Source: Olavius sp. associated proteobacterium Delta 1
Lineage (GTDB): Bacteria; Desulfobacterota; Desulfobacteria; Desulfobacterales; JAFDCJ01
Length of the DNA: 64,000 bases
Direction: 5' to 3'
Assembly (NCBI GenBank): GCA_902749685.1
Contig: CACVKW010000871.1
Coordinates: forward strand, 1 to 64,000
Shown here: positions 17,189 to 26,212 of the stretch, piece by piece
Position numbering within the stretch: position 1 is the first letter of the stretch
How the letters are laid out: each line of letters begins with the position of its first letter
Notes under the pieces: generated by a model
What the model was told of the DNA's origin: nothing
The model's input: only the letters and a program-made list of their open reading frames with translations
Database searches by the model: none
Made by a program: the position numbers and the translations under genes

Positions 17189-18568
17189 ATCAAAGGACTT
17201 GTGATTGCCGGAACCAAAAGCGGCTGCGGCAAAACCACCATTGCCTTAGGGGTGATGGCGGCCCTGTCACGGCGCGGATTAAAGGTTGCTCCGTTTAAAG
17301 TCGGTCCGGATTTCATCGATCCCGGACACCACACCCGTATTGTCGGGACGGTCAGCAAAAATCTGGACGGCTGGATGCTGTCAAAAGAATATAACCTTGA
17401 GTGCTTCAGACGAGCCGCACAAGATGCCGATGTCGCCGTCATTGAAGGGGTCATGGGACTTTTTGACGGGTACGACGGTAAATCGGAAGCGGGGTCAACC
17501 GCCCAGATGGCCAAATGGCTTGGGGTTCCGGTGATTTTGCTGGTGGATGCCGCGAGCATGGCCCGCAGCGCTGCCGCGGTGGTCATGGGATTTGAACATT
17601 TTGATGATCAGCTAAATTATGCCGGGGTCATACTTAACAACCTGGGCAGCCGGCGGCATCTGAAGTACCTGGCAGATGCGATGCAGGAACGTATTAAAAT
17701 GCCCTGCCTGGGAGGCGTAATTCGCAATGAAAACATTGCGATACCGGAAAGACACCTGGGCCTGGTCACCCGCGAAGATCACCCGCTGACCCGGCAAACT
17801 ATCGATGGACTGGCCGATATCATCGAAAAGAACATCGATCTGGATATGCTGCTAAATGATTTGCCGGTTCTAAATATGCCCCGGCCAGGCGGGGAAGAAA
17901 TAGTTTCTCAAGCTAAACAGGTGCGTATCGCGGTGGCCCGGGACAATGCCTTTTGTTTTTATTATCAGGACAACCTTGATTTGCTGGCAGCGCATGGGGC
18001 TGAAATTGTCCCCTTTACACCGTTGGCGGATGATGATTTACCGCAAGATACTGACGGACTGTACTTGGGCGGTGGCTATCCGGAGCTTTTTGCCGGGAAA
18101 CTTTCTGAAAATAGGAGGTTACGAGATCGGATCAGGGGAAAAAGCCGGGATGGCATGCCGATCTACGGTGAATGCGGTGGGTTCATGTATCTTTGCGAGG
18201 AGTTGGTTGATCAAAATAATGCGAGCTATCCGATGACCGGCTGTTTTCCGTTTGCAACAAAAATGTTCCCGCGGCTTAAAGCCCTTGGTTATCGCGAGAT
18301 AACTCTGACCGGCGACACGGCTATCGGAAAGCGGGATCTAAGCATCCGGGGACATGAGTTTCATTATTCAGAACTGTCCAGGCTGGCGCCCGGATTTCAG
18401 ACTGTCTATCAGATCTCGGACAGATCCGGATTGGACAGACCGCCTGAGGGGTATCAGATCAACCTGACTCTGGGAAGCTACAATCATCTTCATTTCGGCA
18501 GTCAGCCGACGGTAGCCGGTCATTTTGTGGAAAGCTGCCGGATTTATCGCCATAGAAAGAACTTATGA
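17189..18568 (+). CDS. cbiA: cobyrinate a,c-diamide synthase
   Basis: CbiA amidates the a and c side chains of (cobalt-)cobyrinate with ATP and glutamine. The N-terminal P-loop domain has AGTKSGCGKTT; the glutaminase domain (from about residue 250) has GECGGFMYL with the nucleophilic Cys, and a late HFH-like histidine region. Family proteins normally begin M-K-G-L-V-I-A-G. Here the same peptide is encoded, but the first codon is ATC at 17189, eight bases after AGAAGG; the first standard start is GTG at 17201, which would drop four conserved residues. I place the start at ATC. The gene lies between two near-identical repeat elements, within the riboswitch-led cluster. Confidence 0.93.
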   Translation: MKGLVIAGTKSGCGKTTIALGVMAALSRRGLKVAPFKVGPDFIDPGHHTRIVGTVSKNLDGWMLSKEYNLECFRRAAQDADVAVIEGVMGLFDGYDGKSEAGSTAQMAKWLGVPVILLVDAASMARSAAAVVMGFEHFDDQLNYAGVILNNLGSRRHLKYLADAMQERIKMPCLGGVIRNENIAIPERHLGLVTREDHPLTRQTIDGLADIIEKNIDLDMLLNDLPVLNMPRPGGEEIVSQAKQVRIAVARDNAFCFYYQDNLDLLAAHGAEIVPFTPLADDDLPQDTDGLYLGGGYPELFAGKLSENRRLRDRIRGKSRDGMPIYGECGGFMYLCEELVDQNNASYPMTGCFPFATKMFPRLKALGYREITLTGDTAIGKRDLSIRGHEFHYSELSRLAPGFQTVYQISDRSGLDRPPEGYQINLTLGSYNHLHFGSQPTVAGHFVESCRIYRHRKNL

Positions 18569-18588
18569 CTTTAGCCTATTTAAATTTA

Positions 18589-18692
18589 ATTAGCCACGGA
18601 TGGACACGAATTTCCACGAATTACAACGAAAGCAGGGACAAGTATAACAAAATTAATACTTTCGTGAAAATTCGCGATAATTCGTGGCCTTT
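18589..18692. repeat. intergenic word-arm element (CACGAAT words), second copy
   Basis: Left words CCACGGATGGACACGAATTTCCACGAATTA, right words TTTCGTGAAAATTCGCGATAATTCGTGGCC. Same design as 17018-17138. Confidence 0.7.
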
Positions 18693-18728
18693 TAAAGACA
18701 TCTAATTTGTTACCAAGGAACTTAGATT

Positions 18729-19343
18729 ATGAAACCAGCAGAAATCGAAAGTACCAGTTTTGCCATCATTGACCGCGAGGTCGGACATCATGATTTCAAT
18801 GGATTACAATGGGCCATTGTCCGGCGCATGATCCATACCACGGCTGATTTTGAATTCAAAGAACTGGTTCGCTTTCACCCGGGTGCTATCGCAGCCGGGA
18901 TCAAAGCAATTCGCAACGGCAAAATGATTATCACGGACACAAATATGGCCCGGGTCGGGATCCGTACCAAAGAATTGGCGCAATTCGGCGGCACTGTGAA
19001 GTGCTATATGAATGATCCCCTGATCCACGAAAAATCGAAATCAAACGGCACGACCCGGGCTAAAGTCGCGGTGGATATGGCTGCGGACGACATGGAAGGA
19101 GGAATATATGTCGTCGGCAATGCCCCCACCGCTTTGCTGCGTCTAATTGAATTGATCAATGAAGGCAAAGTCCGGCCGGCCTTGATTATCGGATTGCCGG
19201 TGGGATTTGTAAACGCGGCAGAGTCCAAAGCAGCGCTTTTGGAAATGGACTATCCCTATATTTCAAACATAGGCCGCAAAGGCGGATCAAATCTGGCGGC
19301 CAGTGTTGTCAATGCACTGATATTATTGGCAAAAGAAAAATAG
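18729..19343 (+). CDS. cbiC: cobalt-precorrin-8 methylmutase
   Basis: CbiC moves the C-11 methyl group to C-12, producing cobyrinic acid. This 204-residue protein shows RRMIHTTADFEF with the catalytic His, FHPGAI, the TDTNMARVGI segment and GLPVGFVNAAESK near the C-terminus. AAGGA lies about 8 nt before the ATG. It precedes cbiL closely and is part of the cobyrinate-building block of the cluster. Confidence 0.95.
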   Translation: MKPAEIESTSFAIIDREVGHHDFNGLQWAIVRRMIHTTADFEFKELVRFHPGAIAAGIKAIRNGKMIITDTNMARVGIRTKELAQFGGTVKCYMNDPLIHEKSKSNGTTRAKVAVDMAADDMEGGIYVVGNAPTALLRLIELINEGKVRPALIIGLPVGFVNAAESKAALLEMDYPYISNIGRKGGSNLAASVVNALILLAKEK

Positions 19344-19373
19344 GTGATTTTAACAAGTATGACAGAGGACATC

Positions 19374-20111
19374 ATGAACAAAAAAGCCGGAATTCTGTAC
19401 GGCATTGGCGTGGGGCCGGGTGATCCGGATTTGATCACCATTAAAGCTGCAAAGATTTTAAACCAGGTGGACATTGTATTTGCAGCGGCATCCACTAAAA
19501 ACAACCACAGTCTGGCGGTTAATATCGCCAGCGAGCACATTCCTGACAGCACCACAGTGAAAACGCTCAGGTTTCCAATGACCAGCGACAAAAACGAAAC
19601 GCGAAGAGCCTGGAAAGAACATGCCCATACGATCATTGGCGAACTTGAACAGGGGCGAAATGTTGCGTTTTTGACCCTGGGTGATTCCATGACCTATTCC
19701 ACCTACGGCTATATTTTAAAGCACGTTCAAACGCTGGCGCCACACCTGGAGGCTCAAACCGTACCCGGCATCACCTCTTACCAGGCAGCAGCAGCCCGTC
19801 TGAATACGCCGCTGGTGGAAGGCGAAGAATCGCTGATGGTGGTTTCCGGCGTAAAAGGGGGCAATCGTTTGCGGGAACTGAACGGCAAACCGGAGAATGT
19901 GGTTTTTTTGAAGGCCTATCGCAATGTTCCGGATATCAAAGCGGCCATTGATGAATCCGGCAAGTACCCGAACTGTGTAGGTGTCAAAAGCTGCGGGCAG
20001 TCGAGTGAGGAAATAATTAAAGATATCGAAGAGTTAAGTCAGAGAAAGCCTGATTACTGGACGTTGATTATAAGCAAGCAATCGACAAATAATGGCACGC
20101 AAGAAGGATGA
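19374..20111 (+). CDS. cbiL: cobalt-factor II / precorrin-2 C20-methyltransferase
   Basis: SAM-dependent tetrapyrrole methyltransferase (245 residues) acting at C-20. The N-terminal GIGVGPGDPDLITIKA, the middle FLTLGDSMTYSTY and VPGITSYQAAAARL are family motifs. I use the ATG at 19374 because AGAGGA stands just before it and the protein then starts as in relatives; the longer GTG frame from 19344 adds an unrelated leader. It follows cbiC by 30 bases. Confidence 0.93.
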   Translation: MNKKAGILYGIGVGPGDPDLITIKAAKILNQVDIVFAAASTKNNHSLAVNIASEHIPDSTTVKTLRFPMTSDKNETRRAWKEHAHTIIGELEQGRNVAFLTLGDSMTYSTYGYILKHVQTLAPHLEAQTVPGITSYQAAAARLNTPLVEGEESLMVVSGVKGGNRLRELNGKPENVVFLKAYRNVPDIKAAIDESGKYPNCVGVKSCGQSSEEIIKDIEELSQRKPDYWTLIISKQSTNNGTQEG

Positions 20112-20169
20112 ACCTTGGAACCGATGCTACCTGAAACCATGAAATGCAAAGAGAGAAATTTAGTCCTGA

Positions 20170-21240
20170 ATGATGAACTCCCGGACGGCAAAAGCCGACG
20201 ATAAAAAACAATATAGAGCTTTGTTCGTATCGCTGGCAATTTCGTTGATCATCATTTTAGGCGCCCTGATTTTGATTGAAGGGTTAGACGCAACTCTCAT
20301 TGTATCCAGGCTGTTGTGGCCCCTGGCGCGTTTGATGCTGTTTATTACCTTGGGGCTGTTGATTGGACAAATCATTGAGGCTTCCGGCTGGATTGGGACC
20401 ATGGCTGTACTGGCCCGTCCCCTGTTTCGATTCGGTCATCTTGGTGATCATTGCAGCGCAGCCTTTACGGCAGCATTTTTTTCGGGCCTAACCGCCAATG
20501 CCATGTTATTGGATTTCTTCAAGGAGGGTCAGATAACCCGCCGGCAGTTGTTCTTGTCCAACTTTATCAATCAATTGCCGGCTTTTTTTCTCCATCTGCC
20601 AACGACATTTTTCATTGTTATTCCGCTCACAGGCTGGGCCGGAGCACTTTATTTTATGATTACCTTTCTGGCTGTGGTATTGCGTACAATTTTATTTCTG
20701 GCTTGCGGGCGACTGGTGCTGCCGCCATGGGAAAAAGATGCCGCAGATGCACATGACGGGGCACCAACAGGAAAAAAGAATGCCATGGGTAACATCTGGC
20801 ACCGCATTAAATCTCGATTGCCACAGCGTATGGCAAAAATTACGGTGTATGTCGTTCCCATATACTCATTGGTTTTTATATTTAATACAATGGGCCTGTT
20901 CAAGCTGCTGCGCGAGGCATTGGCCGGATATGTCGTTACATCCTTTATGCCGATGGAATCTCTGTCGGTCATTATTTTAAGTTTTGCGGCCGAATTTACA
21001 TCCGGCTTTGCCGCGGCCGGTGCCTTGCTGGAAGCGGGGGTTTTGACCATCAAACAAACGGTCCTGGCCTTGTTGATCGGAAATATCCTGGCCTTTCCGG
21101 TGCGGGCTTTGCGCCATCAACTGCCGCGCTATATCGGTATTTTTTCGCCGAAAATGGGTACTCAGCTTTTGTTGCTGGGTCAGGGGTTTCGGGTGGCCAG
21201 CATTATATTGGTCGGGATTGTTTTCTACTATGTCGCATAA
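20170..21240 (+). CDS. nucleoside-recognition (Gate) domain membrane protein
   Basis: A 356-residue polytopic membrane protein with around eight hydrophobic segments and two Gate-type repeats (FFSGLTANAMLLDFF and FAAEFTSGFAAAGALLE), the pattern of the nucleoside-recognition family that includes spore maturation proteins. Its place inside the cbi gene order, just after cbiL, suggests a transport or insertion role tied to cobamide synthesis, but there is no sequence evidence of the ligand. Two ATG codons (20170 and 20173) are equally possible starts. Confidence 0.72.
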   Translation: MMNSRTAKADDKKQYRALFVSLAISLIIILGALILIEGLDATLIVSRLLWPLARLMLFITLGLLIGQIIEASGWIGTMAVLARPLFRFGHLGDHCSAAFTAAFFSGLTANAMLLDFFKEGQITRRQLFLSNFINQLPAFFLHLPTTFFIVIPLTGWAGALYFMITFLAVVLRTILFLACGRLVLPPWEKDAADAHDGAPTGKKNAMGNIWHRIKSRLPQRMAKITVYVVPIYSLVFIFNTMGLFKLLREALAGYVVTSFMPMESLSVIILSFAAEFTSGFAAAGALLEAGVLTIKQTVLALLIGNILAFPVRALRHQLPRYIGIFSPKMGTQLLLLGQGFRVASIILVGIVFYYVA

Positions 21241-21406
21241 GCTAGGATAAGCGATTATGACTTTATTGGGAAATCTATTGATATCATGAAAAAATATTTT
21301 CGCCACCCAGACACTATGACACAAAGATGATTATTAATCCTATATTTTACTATGTGTCTGAGTGCCTTTGCGGCAGTTTATTCCGGTTTCTCCGGGTTGG
21401 GCTCCG

Positions 21407-22540
21407 ATGAAAAGAAAACTTCGCACAGGATTTACGACCGGCACTGCGGCGGCGGCGGCCACCAAGGGCGCACTTCGCTTAATTGTCGAAGGAAAAAAAC
21501 CAGCTGCCGTGCAAATCAGGTTGCTGACCGGAGATTGCATCACCATACCGGTTCATCTGTGCCACTCGGCCCGGGAGGGCAGGGCGGAATGCAGCGTTAT
21601 CAAGGATGCCGGGGACGATCCGGATGTCACCCATAAAGCTGAAATCGGCGCCCGGGTGATGCTGACAAAATCAAAAACCGGACAACGGCCCAATTACGGG
21701 CCGCACATAATTATTCGGGGCGGTAAGGGGGTTGGTCGTGTCACCAAACCGGGCCTTGAGGTGCCACCGGGACAGCCGGCGATTAATCCCGGTCCCCGCC
21801 AAATGATTACCGAAGCGATTCATGATGTGCTGGGCCAAGATTCCCCGGATTTTACCGTCAGTACCGAAATATTTGTGCCCCGGGGTCAGGTATTGGCTGA
21901 GAAGACTCTGAATGCCAGGCTGGGTATTCTGGGCGGCATATCGATACTGGGAACAACCGGAATTGTCCGGCCCATGTCCCATGATGCCTTTATTGCCACC
22001 ATTAAATCCGCCCTGTCGGTGGCCCGGGCGGCAGGGTTAAATCAGGTGGTTTTGACCACAGGTCGCCGCAGCGAGCGGTATGCCCAGATTCATTGGCCCC
22101 GCATATCACCGGAGGCTTTCATCCAGATCGGCGATTTTTTTAAGATGTCCTTGCAGGCCGCTGCAAAAAGAGGCTTTGACCGGGTTACGCTCGCCGTATT
22201 TTTCGGCAAAGCGCTTAAAATGGCCCAGGGGGTTGAGCACACCCATGCCGCCAAATCGGCCCTGACCATGAGTAAACTTGCCGAATGGGCACATGAAATT
22301 ACCAGCGATAAAGATTTTACAAAAACTGTCTTGGCCGCAAACACCGCCCGGCATGCCTTTGATCTCATTGGTCAGCCATGTCCGGAAGTAATTTTTCATG
22401 TGGGCAGACAAATCGTTGAATCCGCCAAGAAATTTGCGGGTACCAATTTAACAATACGCAGCGTAATTTTTGATTATAAAGGCAAAATATTCTTTGACTC
22501 CGATAATTACTCCGCCCAGGAAAATAGCATAAACAGGTAA
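21407..22540 (+). CDS. cbiD: cobalt-precorrin-5B C1-methyltransferase
   Basis: CbiD methylates C-1 in the anaerobic pathway. A 377-residue protein beginning KRKLRTGFTTGTAAAAATKGAL, the family signature, and containing GGKGVGRVTKPGL and TTGRRSERYAQ. The upstream in-frame GTG (21362) would add 15 residues before the conserved start, so ATG 21407 is preferred. Presence of CbiD rather than CobF marks the oxygen-independent route. Confidence 0.95.
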   Translation: MKRKLRTGFTTGTAAAAATKGALRLIVEGKKPAAVQIRLLTGDCITIPVHLCHSAREGRAECSVIKDAGDDPDVTHKAEIGARVMLTKSKTGQRPNYGPHIIIRGGKGVGRVTKPGLEVPPGQPAINPGPRQMITEAIHDVLGQDSPDFTVSTEIFVPRGQVLAEKTLNARLGILGGISILGTTGIVRPMSHDAFIATIKSALSVARAAGLNQVVLTTGRRSERYAQIHWPRISPEAFIQIGDFFKMSLQAAAKRGFDRVTLAVFFGKALKMAQGVEHTHAAKSALTMSKLAEWAHEITSDKDFTKTVLAANTARHAFDLIGQPCPEVIFHVGRQIVESAKKFAGTNLTIRSVIFDYKGKIFFDSDNYSAQENSINR

Positions 22541-22624
22541 TGATGAGACAGAATGGATAATTTGAGACTTGCGCGGGTCATTGAACGTTGTCGGGGCGGA
22601 TTAATTCGTTTTTAAAAAAAGGTT

Positions 22625-22850
22625 GCACCAGGTGTCAGGTTTTCCGCCGGAGGCGGACCAGCACAGCCGGTGCCTGCCGAAGCGGCCAGTATAATCGATA
22701 AAGAGGCCCTGTCTTGCGGAGTTTATAAAAAGCGAATATCGAATTTCGAATACTGAATATCCAATATTGAAGTAAGGTATTCTGTCTATTTTTTAAATAT
22801 GACGGAGCGAAGCGACATCCACAAATCTTCAATCTTCATTTCAGGCTCGT
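22625..22850. repeat. composite word-arm element upstream of cbiET
   Basis: It begins with CAGGTGTCAGGTTTTCCGCCGGAGGCGGACC and TATAATCGATAAAGAGGCC, then has GAATATCGAATTTCGAATACTGAATATCC words, the core GACGGAGCGAAGCGACATCC and right words CAAATCTTCAATCTTCATT. Its 3' end overlaps a longer reading frame of cbiET (22799-22870) that I do not think is translated. Confidence 0.65.
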
Positions 22851-22870
22851 CCGGAATAGGGGGGCATAGT

Positions 22871-24109
22871 ATGAAACCGGTTGCAATCATCGGTATGGGG
22901 TTATCACCGGAGGATTTGACTGCCCGGCATCTGCGGATAATTGAATCAGCAGATATTTTAGTCGGCGGACAACGCTTACTGGACTATTTCAAGGAAACCG
23001 CCGCTCAGAAGCAGCCGATTGATAAAAATATCGCCAAAGCTGTAGAATTCATCAAGGACCGAATGTCGACTCAATCCATAGTGGTTTTGGCCTCAGGAGA
23101 TCCGCTTTTTTTCGGAATCGGTTCAATTCTGATAAAAACCTTAGGTCCAAAACATGTTGATATTTATCCGAATATTTCATCTATTGCTGCAGCCTTTGCC
23201 CGTATCAAAGAGCCCTGGAGCCAGGTTCAGGTCGTGAGTCTGCACGGACGTAAGAATGACCGAGCAATATTTAAAGCGCTAAATGAAGGAAAAACAGTTG
23301 CAGTATTCACCGATCCAACCAACAATCCGGCCCGGATTGCCAAGGGACTGATAACGGAAGAGTTTGCCAATATAAAAATGTGCGTCCTAGAAGCATTGGG
23401 GACCAAACTCGAACGATTTGACTGGTATCATCTGGATCGGGCGTCTGAAATGACATTTTCAGAGCCTAATCTGTTGATTTTAAAACGAATCAACGGGGAG
23501 CCAGAACTAAAGCAAACACCCCATCTGGGAATACCGGATCATCAATTTGAGCATGAGAAGGGGTTGATCACCAAATCTGAAATCAGAGCCATCAGTCTGG
23601 CGAAACTACAGCTTTTGCCGGGTCAGGTTCTGTGGGATCTCGGTGCTGGGAGCGGATCGGTATCAATTGAAGCTGCACTGCTCGTCGGAGAAGGGAAAGT
23701 CATTGCGGTTGAAAGAAACCGCAAACGAATTAATCAGATTAAGACCAACATTAATCGGTTCGAAATCACTAATGTGGACGTTGTTCAGGCGGTGCTGCCC
23801 GAAGGATTGGCCGGACTTACGCAGCCGGACCGGATCTTTATCGGCGGCGGCGGCAAAACTTTACAGGAAATAATCAAGGTCGCGGTATTATTTTTGAAAG
23901 CCGACGGCATTGTTGTCATAAATACAGTCCTGATGCCGAATGTTCTCACTGCCATGGAAACGCTGGAAGCGCTCGGTCTCAAAACATCCATGGTGCAGGC
24001 ACAAATCAGTCACAGCCGCAAGATGCCGTGGGCCGAAAGACTGGAAGCTCAAAATCCGGTGTGGATCATTAGTGGAATTCGGAAGTCGGAATGCGGAAGT
24101 GGGAAATAA
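22871..24109 (+). CDS. cbiET: precorrin-6Y C5,15-methyltransferase (CbiE-CbiT fusion)
   Basis: A 412-residue bifunctional enzyme. The N-terminal CbiE half (residues 1-200) has IIGMGLSPEDLT and VLASGDPLFFGIG; the C-terminal CbiT half (from about 215) has the SAM-binding motif LWDLGAGSGSVSIEAALL and the later IFIGGGGKTL. Together they methylate C-5 and C-15 and decarboxylate the C-12 acetate. The ATG at 22871 follows a strong AGGGGGG; a longer frame to 22799 translates repeat DNA. In the aerobic nomenclature this is CobL. Confidence 0.94.
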   Translation: MKPVAIIGMGLSPEDLTARHLRIIESADILVGGQRLLDYFKETAAQKQPIDKNIAKAVEFIKDRMSTQSIVVLASGDPLFFGIGSILIKTLGPKHVDIYPNISSIAAAFARIKEPWSQVQVVSLHGRKNDRAIFKALNEGKTVAVFTDPTNNPARIAKGLITEEFANIKMCVLEALGTKLERFDWYHLDRASEMTFSEPNLLILKRINGEPELKQTPHLGIPDHQFEHEKGLITKSEIRAISLAKLQLLPGQVLWDLGAGSGSVSIEAALLVGEGKVIAVERNRKRINQIKTNINRFEITNVDVVQAVLPEGLAGLTQPDRIFIGGGGKTLQEIIKVAVLFLKADGIVVINTVLMPNVLTAMETLEALGLKTSMVQAQISHSRKMPWAERLEAQNPVWIISGIRKSECGSGK

Positions 24110-24345
24110 GAAGAAGTCGGAATGCGGATGTCGGAATGCGGCCTGCGACGAGCTCGGTCGAGTCGAAGGTGGAAAGAGAAGAATGTGAGGACTACGGGAT
24201 GTACGTTGCGGGTTTCGTGGTTCTAAAATTGGTCTTAATAGATAGATTTTAAGTACTCAAAAAAAAGAGAAAAATGCCAACACAAGATAAAAAAGGTAAT
24301 ATACCCAACAATTCCGCATTCCGCATTCCGCATTCCGCATTCCCC
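24070..24345. repeat. word-arm element (GGAATGCGG words) spanning the cbiET-cbiF gap
   Basis: Left words GGAATTCGGAAGTCGGAATGCGGAAG start inside the last codons of cbiET; right words are four to five copies of ATTCCGC at 24310-24344. The right arm lies inside the cbiF reading frame and encodes residues about 13-26 of CbiF. Confidence 0.75.
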
Positions 24346-25104
24346 AATCCTGTACTCTTTGTCGGTGCCGGTCCGGGGGATCCGGAGCTTATAACGGTTA
24401 AGGGTCAAAAGGCATTGATGGATGCAGATTTGGTGATTTTTGCCGGTTCGCTGGTGCCTGAAGCGCTGCTGCAGTGGACTCGGCCTGAAGCGACCAGCTT
24501 AAGCAGTGCCTCGATGACCCTGGAACAAATCATCGAGGCGATTGCTGCTGCCCGATCGGCAGGCAAACGGGTGGTGCGCCTGCACACCGGCGACCCGAGT
24601 TTGTACGGTGCCATATTTGAGCAAATGGCTGAACTTCAAAAGCGGGAAATTCCATATAAAGTTATACCGGGCGTGACTGCGGCCTTTGCTGCAGCAGCAG
24701 CCCTTGGCATTGAATATACGCTTCCCGAAATTTCTCAAACATTGATTTTAACACGTATGGCCGGTCGCACGCCGGTGCCGCAAAATGAAGACCTGGCGTC
24801 TCTGGCCAAACATCAAGCGTCCATGGCTATTTATTTGAGCATATCCATGATCGACGATGTCGCCGGAATTCTGGCTGATTCCTATGGAGAAGATTCGTCA
24901 TGCGCCGTTGTCTATCGGGCAAGTCAGCCGGAAGAAAAGATAATTGTGACCCGCCTCAAGGATTTGGCGGAAAAAGTGAAAACCGAAAAAATTACCAAAC
25001 AGGCATTGATTGTTGTCGGTAAAACACTGGAAGTTAATGCCAATGATTTAGTTTATAAATCAAAGCTTTATGACAAAAACTTCAAGCATGGATTTAGAAA
25101 ATAA
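24274..25104 (+). CDS. cbiF: cobalt-precorrin-4 C11-methyltransferase
   Basis: SAM-dependent methylation of C-11. The family core starts at VLFVGAGPGDPELITVKG and includes RLHTGDPSLYGA and VIPGVTAAFAAAAALG. The protein is 276 residues with an unusual N-terminal extension of about 26 residues. No ATG, GTG or TTG lies between the repeat and the core, so ATG 24274 is the only plausible standard start. Residues about 13-26 (S-A-F-R-I-P-H-S-A-F type) are translated from the ATTCCGC repeat. The gene sits between cbiET and cbiG in normal cbi order. Confidence 0.94.
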   Translation: MPTQDKKGNIPNNSAFRIPHSAFPNPVLFVGAGPGDPELITVKGQKALMDADLVIFAGSLVPEALLQWTRPEATSLSSASMTLEQIIEAIAAARSAGKRVVRLHTGDPSLYGAIFEQMAELQKREIPYKVIPGVTAAFAAAAALGIEYTLPEISQTLILTRMAGRTPVPQNEDLASLAKHQASMAIYLSISMIDDVAGILADSYGEDSSCAVVYRASQPEEKIIVTRLKDLAEKVKTEKITKQALIVVGKTLEVNANDLVYKSKLYDKNFKHGFRK

Positions 25105-25120
25105 CTAAACCCACCGCGAT

Positions 25121-26212
25121 ATGGTTGCTTCTAAAACAAATAATGTCGCCGTCTGGGCCTTAACACCCAACGGCCAAAAGCTGGCGGGGAATATACGCCG
25201 GAAAATGACCGGTGTAGACGTGTATTTATCGCAAAACATCAGCGCGGGCCAAGTTGAACACTTAACTTTTCAGAAATTGAGCGAGACATTGAAAAACAAA
25301 TTTGATCGATACGGCGGCCATATTTTTATCATGAGCACCGGCATCGTGGTGCGCCTTATTGCGCCGTTGATCAAGCATAAAACCGAAGATCCGGCGGTTG
25401 TCGTGGTGGACGACGGCGGCAACCACGCCATCAGTCTGCTGTCCGGTCATCTGGGAGGCGCCAATGAATTGACCCGGCAAATCGCAGCGACGATCGGGGC
25501 CCGGCCTGTCATTACCACCGCAACCGATGTCAATCAGGTCCCGGCCATCGATCTCCTGGCCAAGGAGAAGAATCTTTTAATTGAAAATCCCGCGGCCATC
25601 AAAACCGTGAACATGGCGCTGCTGACAGGCAACAAAATTATGCTATGTGATCCCCATAATTTTCTGAAAAATACCCTGCCGGATGCTGAGAGATTAACGT
25701 CCGACGAACTAATGCAACACGTTCAGAAAAATTGTCAACATACTGATATTGTAGATGTTGCATATGTTCTGGTCGATGATCTCGGAGTCGATCTTCCCGT
25801 CGCTGCCCTGATTTTGCGTCCGGCCAGTCTCGTCGCCGGCATCGGGTGCAACCGCAGCACTGAAGCAGCAGAGATTCTAGCTCATCTGGCAGATGTGCTC
25901 GCAAAAAACAACCTGGCACGATCCAGTTTGAAGGGCATGGCATCCATCGATGTGAAAGCGGATGAAAACGGACTAATTTTGGCGGCGGAAAATCTCAAAC
26001 TTCCGCTTACATTTTTCAGTAAGCTGGAACTTAATCAGGTCAAAAATATTGAAAATCCATCGGAAGTCGTGGAAAAACATGTAGGAGTCAAAAGCGTATG
26101 CGAAGCAGCAGCAATTCTGGCGACCCGCAACGGAACGCTGGTCGTTCCCAAACAGTCGACCAAAAACGTCACGGTGGCCATCGCACGAATCAACTTTTTG
26201 TCGTCGGAATAG
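25121..26212 (+). CDS. cbiG: cobalt-precorrin-5A hydrolase
   Basis: CbiG opens the delta-lactone ring and releases acetaldehyde during anaerobic ring contraction. A 363-residue protein with the central MSTGIVVRLIAPL, DDGGNHAISLLSGHLGGANELT and the C-terminal LVAGIGCNRSTEAAEI, VGVKSVCEAAAIL motifs. It lies 16 nt after cbiF and overlaps the start of cbiH by 115 bases in another frame. Confidence 0.95.
   Translation: MVASKTNNVAVWALTPNGQKLAGNIRRKMTGVDVYLSQNISAGQVEHLTFQKLSETLKNKFDRYGGHIFIMSTGIVVRLIAPLIKHKTEDPAVVVVDDGGNHAISLLSGHLGGANELTRQIAATIGARPVITTATDVNQVPAIDLLAKEKNLLIENPAAIKTVNMALLTGNKIMLCDPHNFLKNTLPDAERLTSDELMQHVQKNCQHTDIVDVAYVLVDDLGVDLPVAALILRPASLVAGIGCNRSTEAAEILAHLADVLAKNNLARSSLKGMASIDVKADENGLILAAENLKLPLTFFSKLELNQVKNIENPSEVVEKHVGVKSVCEAAAILATRNGTLVVPKQSTKNVTVAIARINFLSSE

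Noticed and set aside
22799-22870. N-terminal 24-residue extension of CbiET
   Set aside because: It translates repeat-element DNA; the conserved protein starts at 22871 behind a strong AGGGGGG.
24310-24344. Short direct repeats that could suggest a CRISPR array
   Set aside because: The 7-nt units are contiguous with no spacers and belong to a word-arm element.
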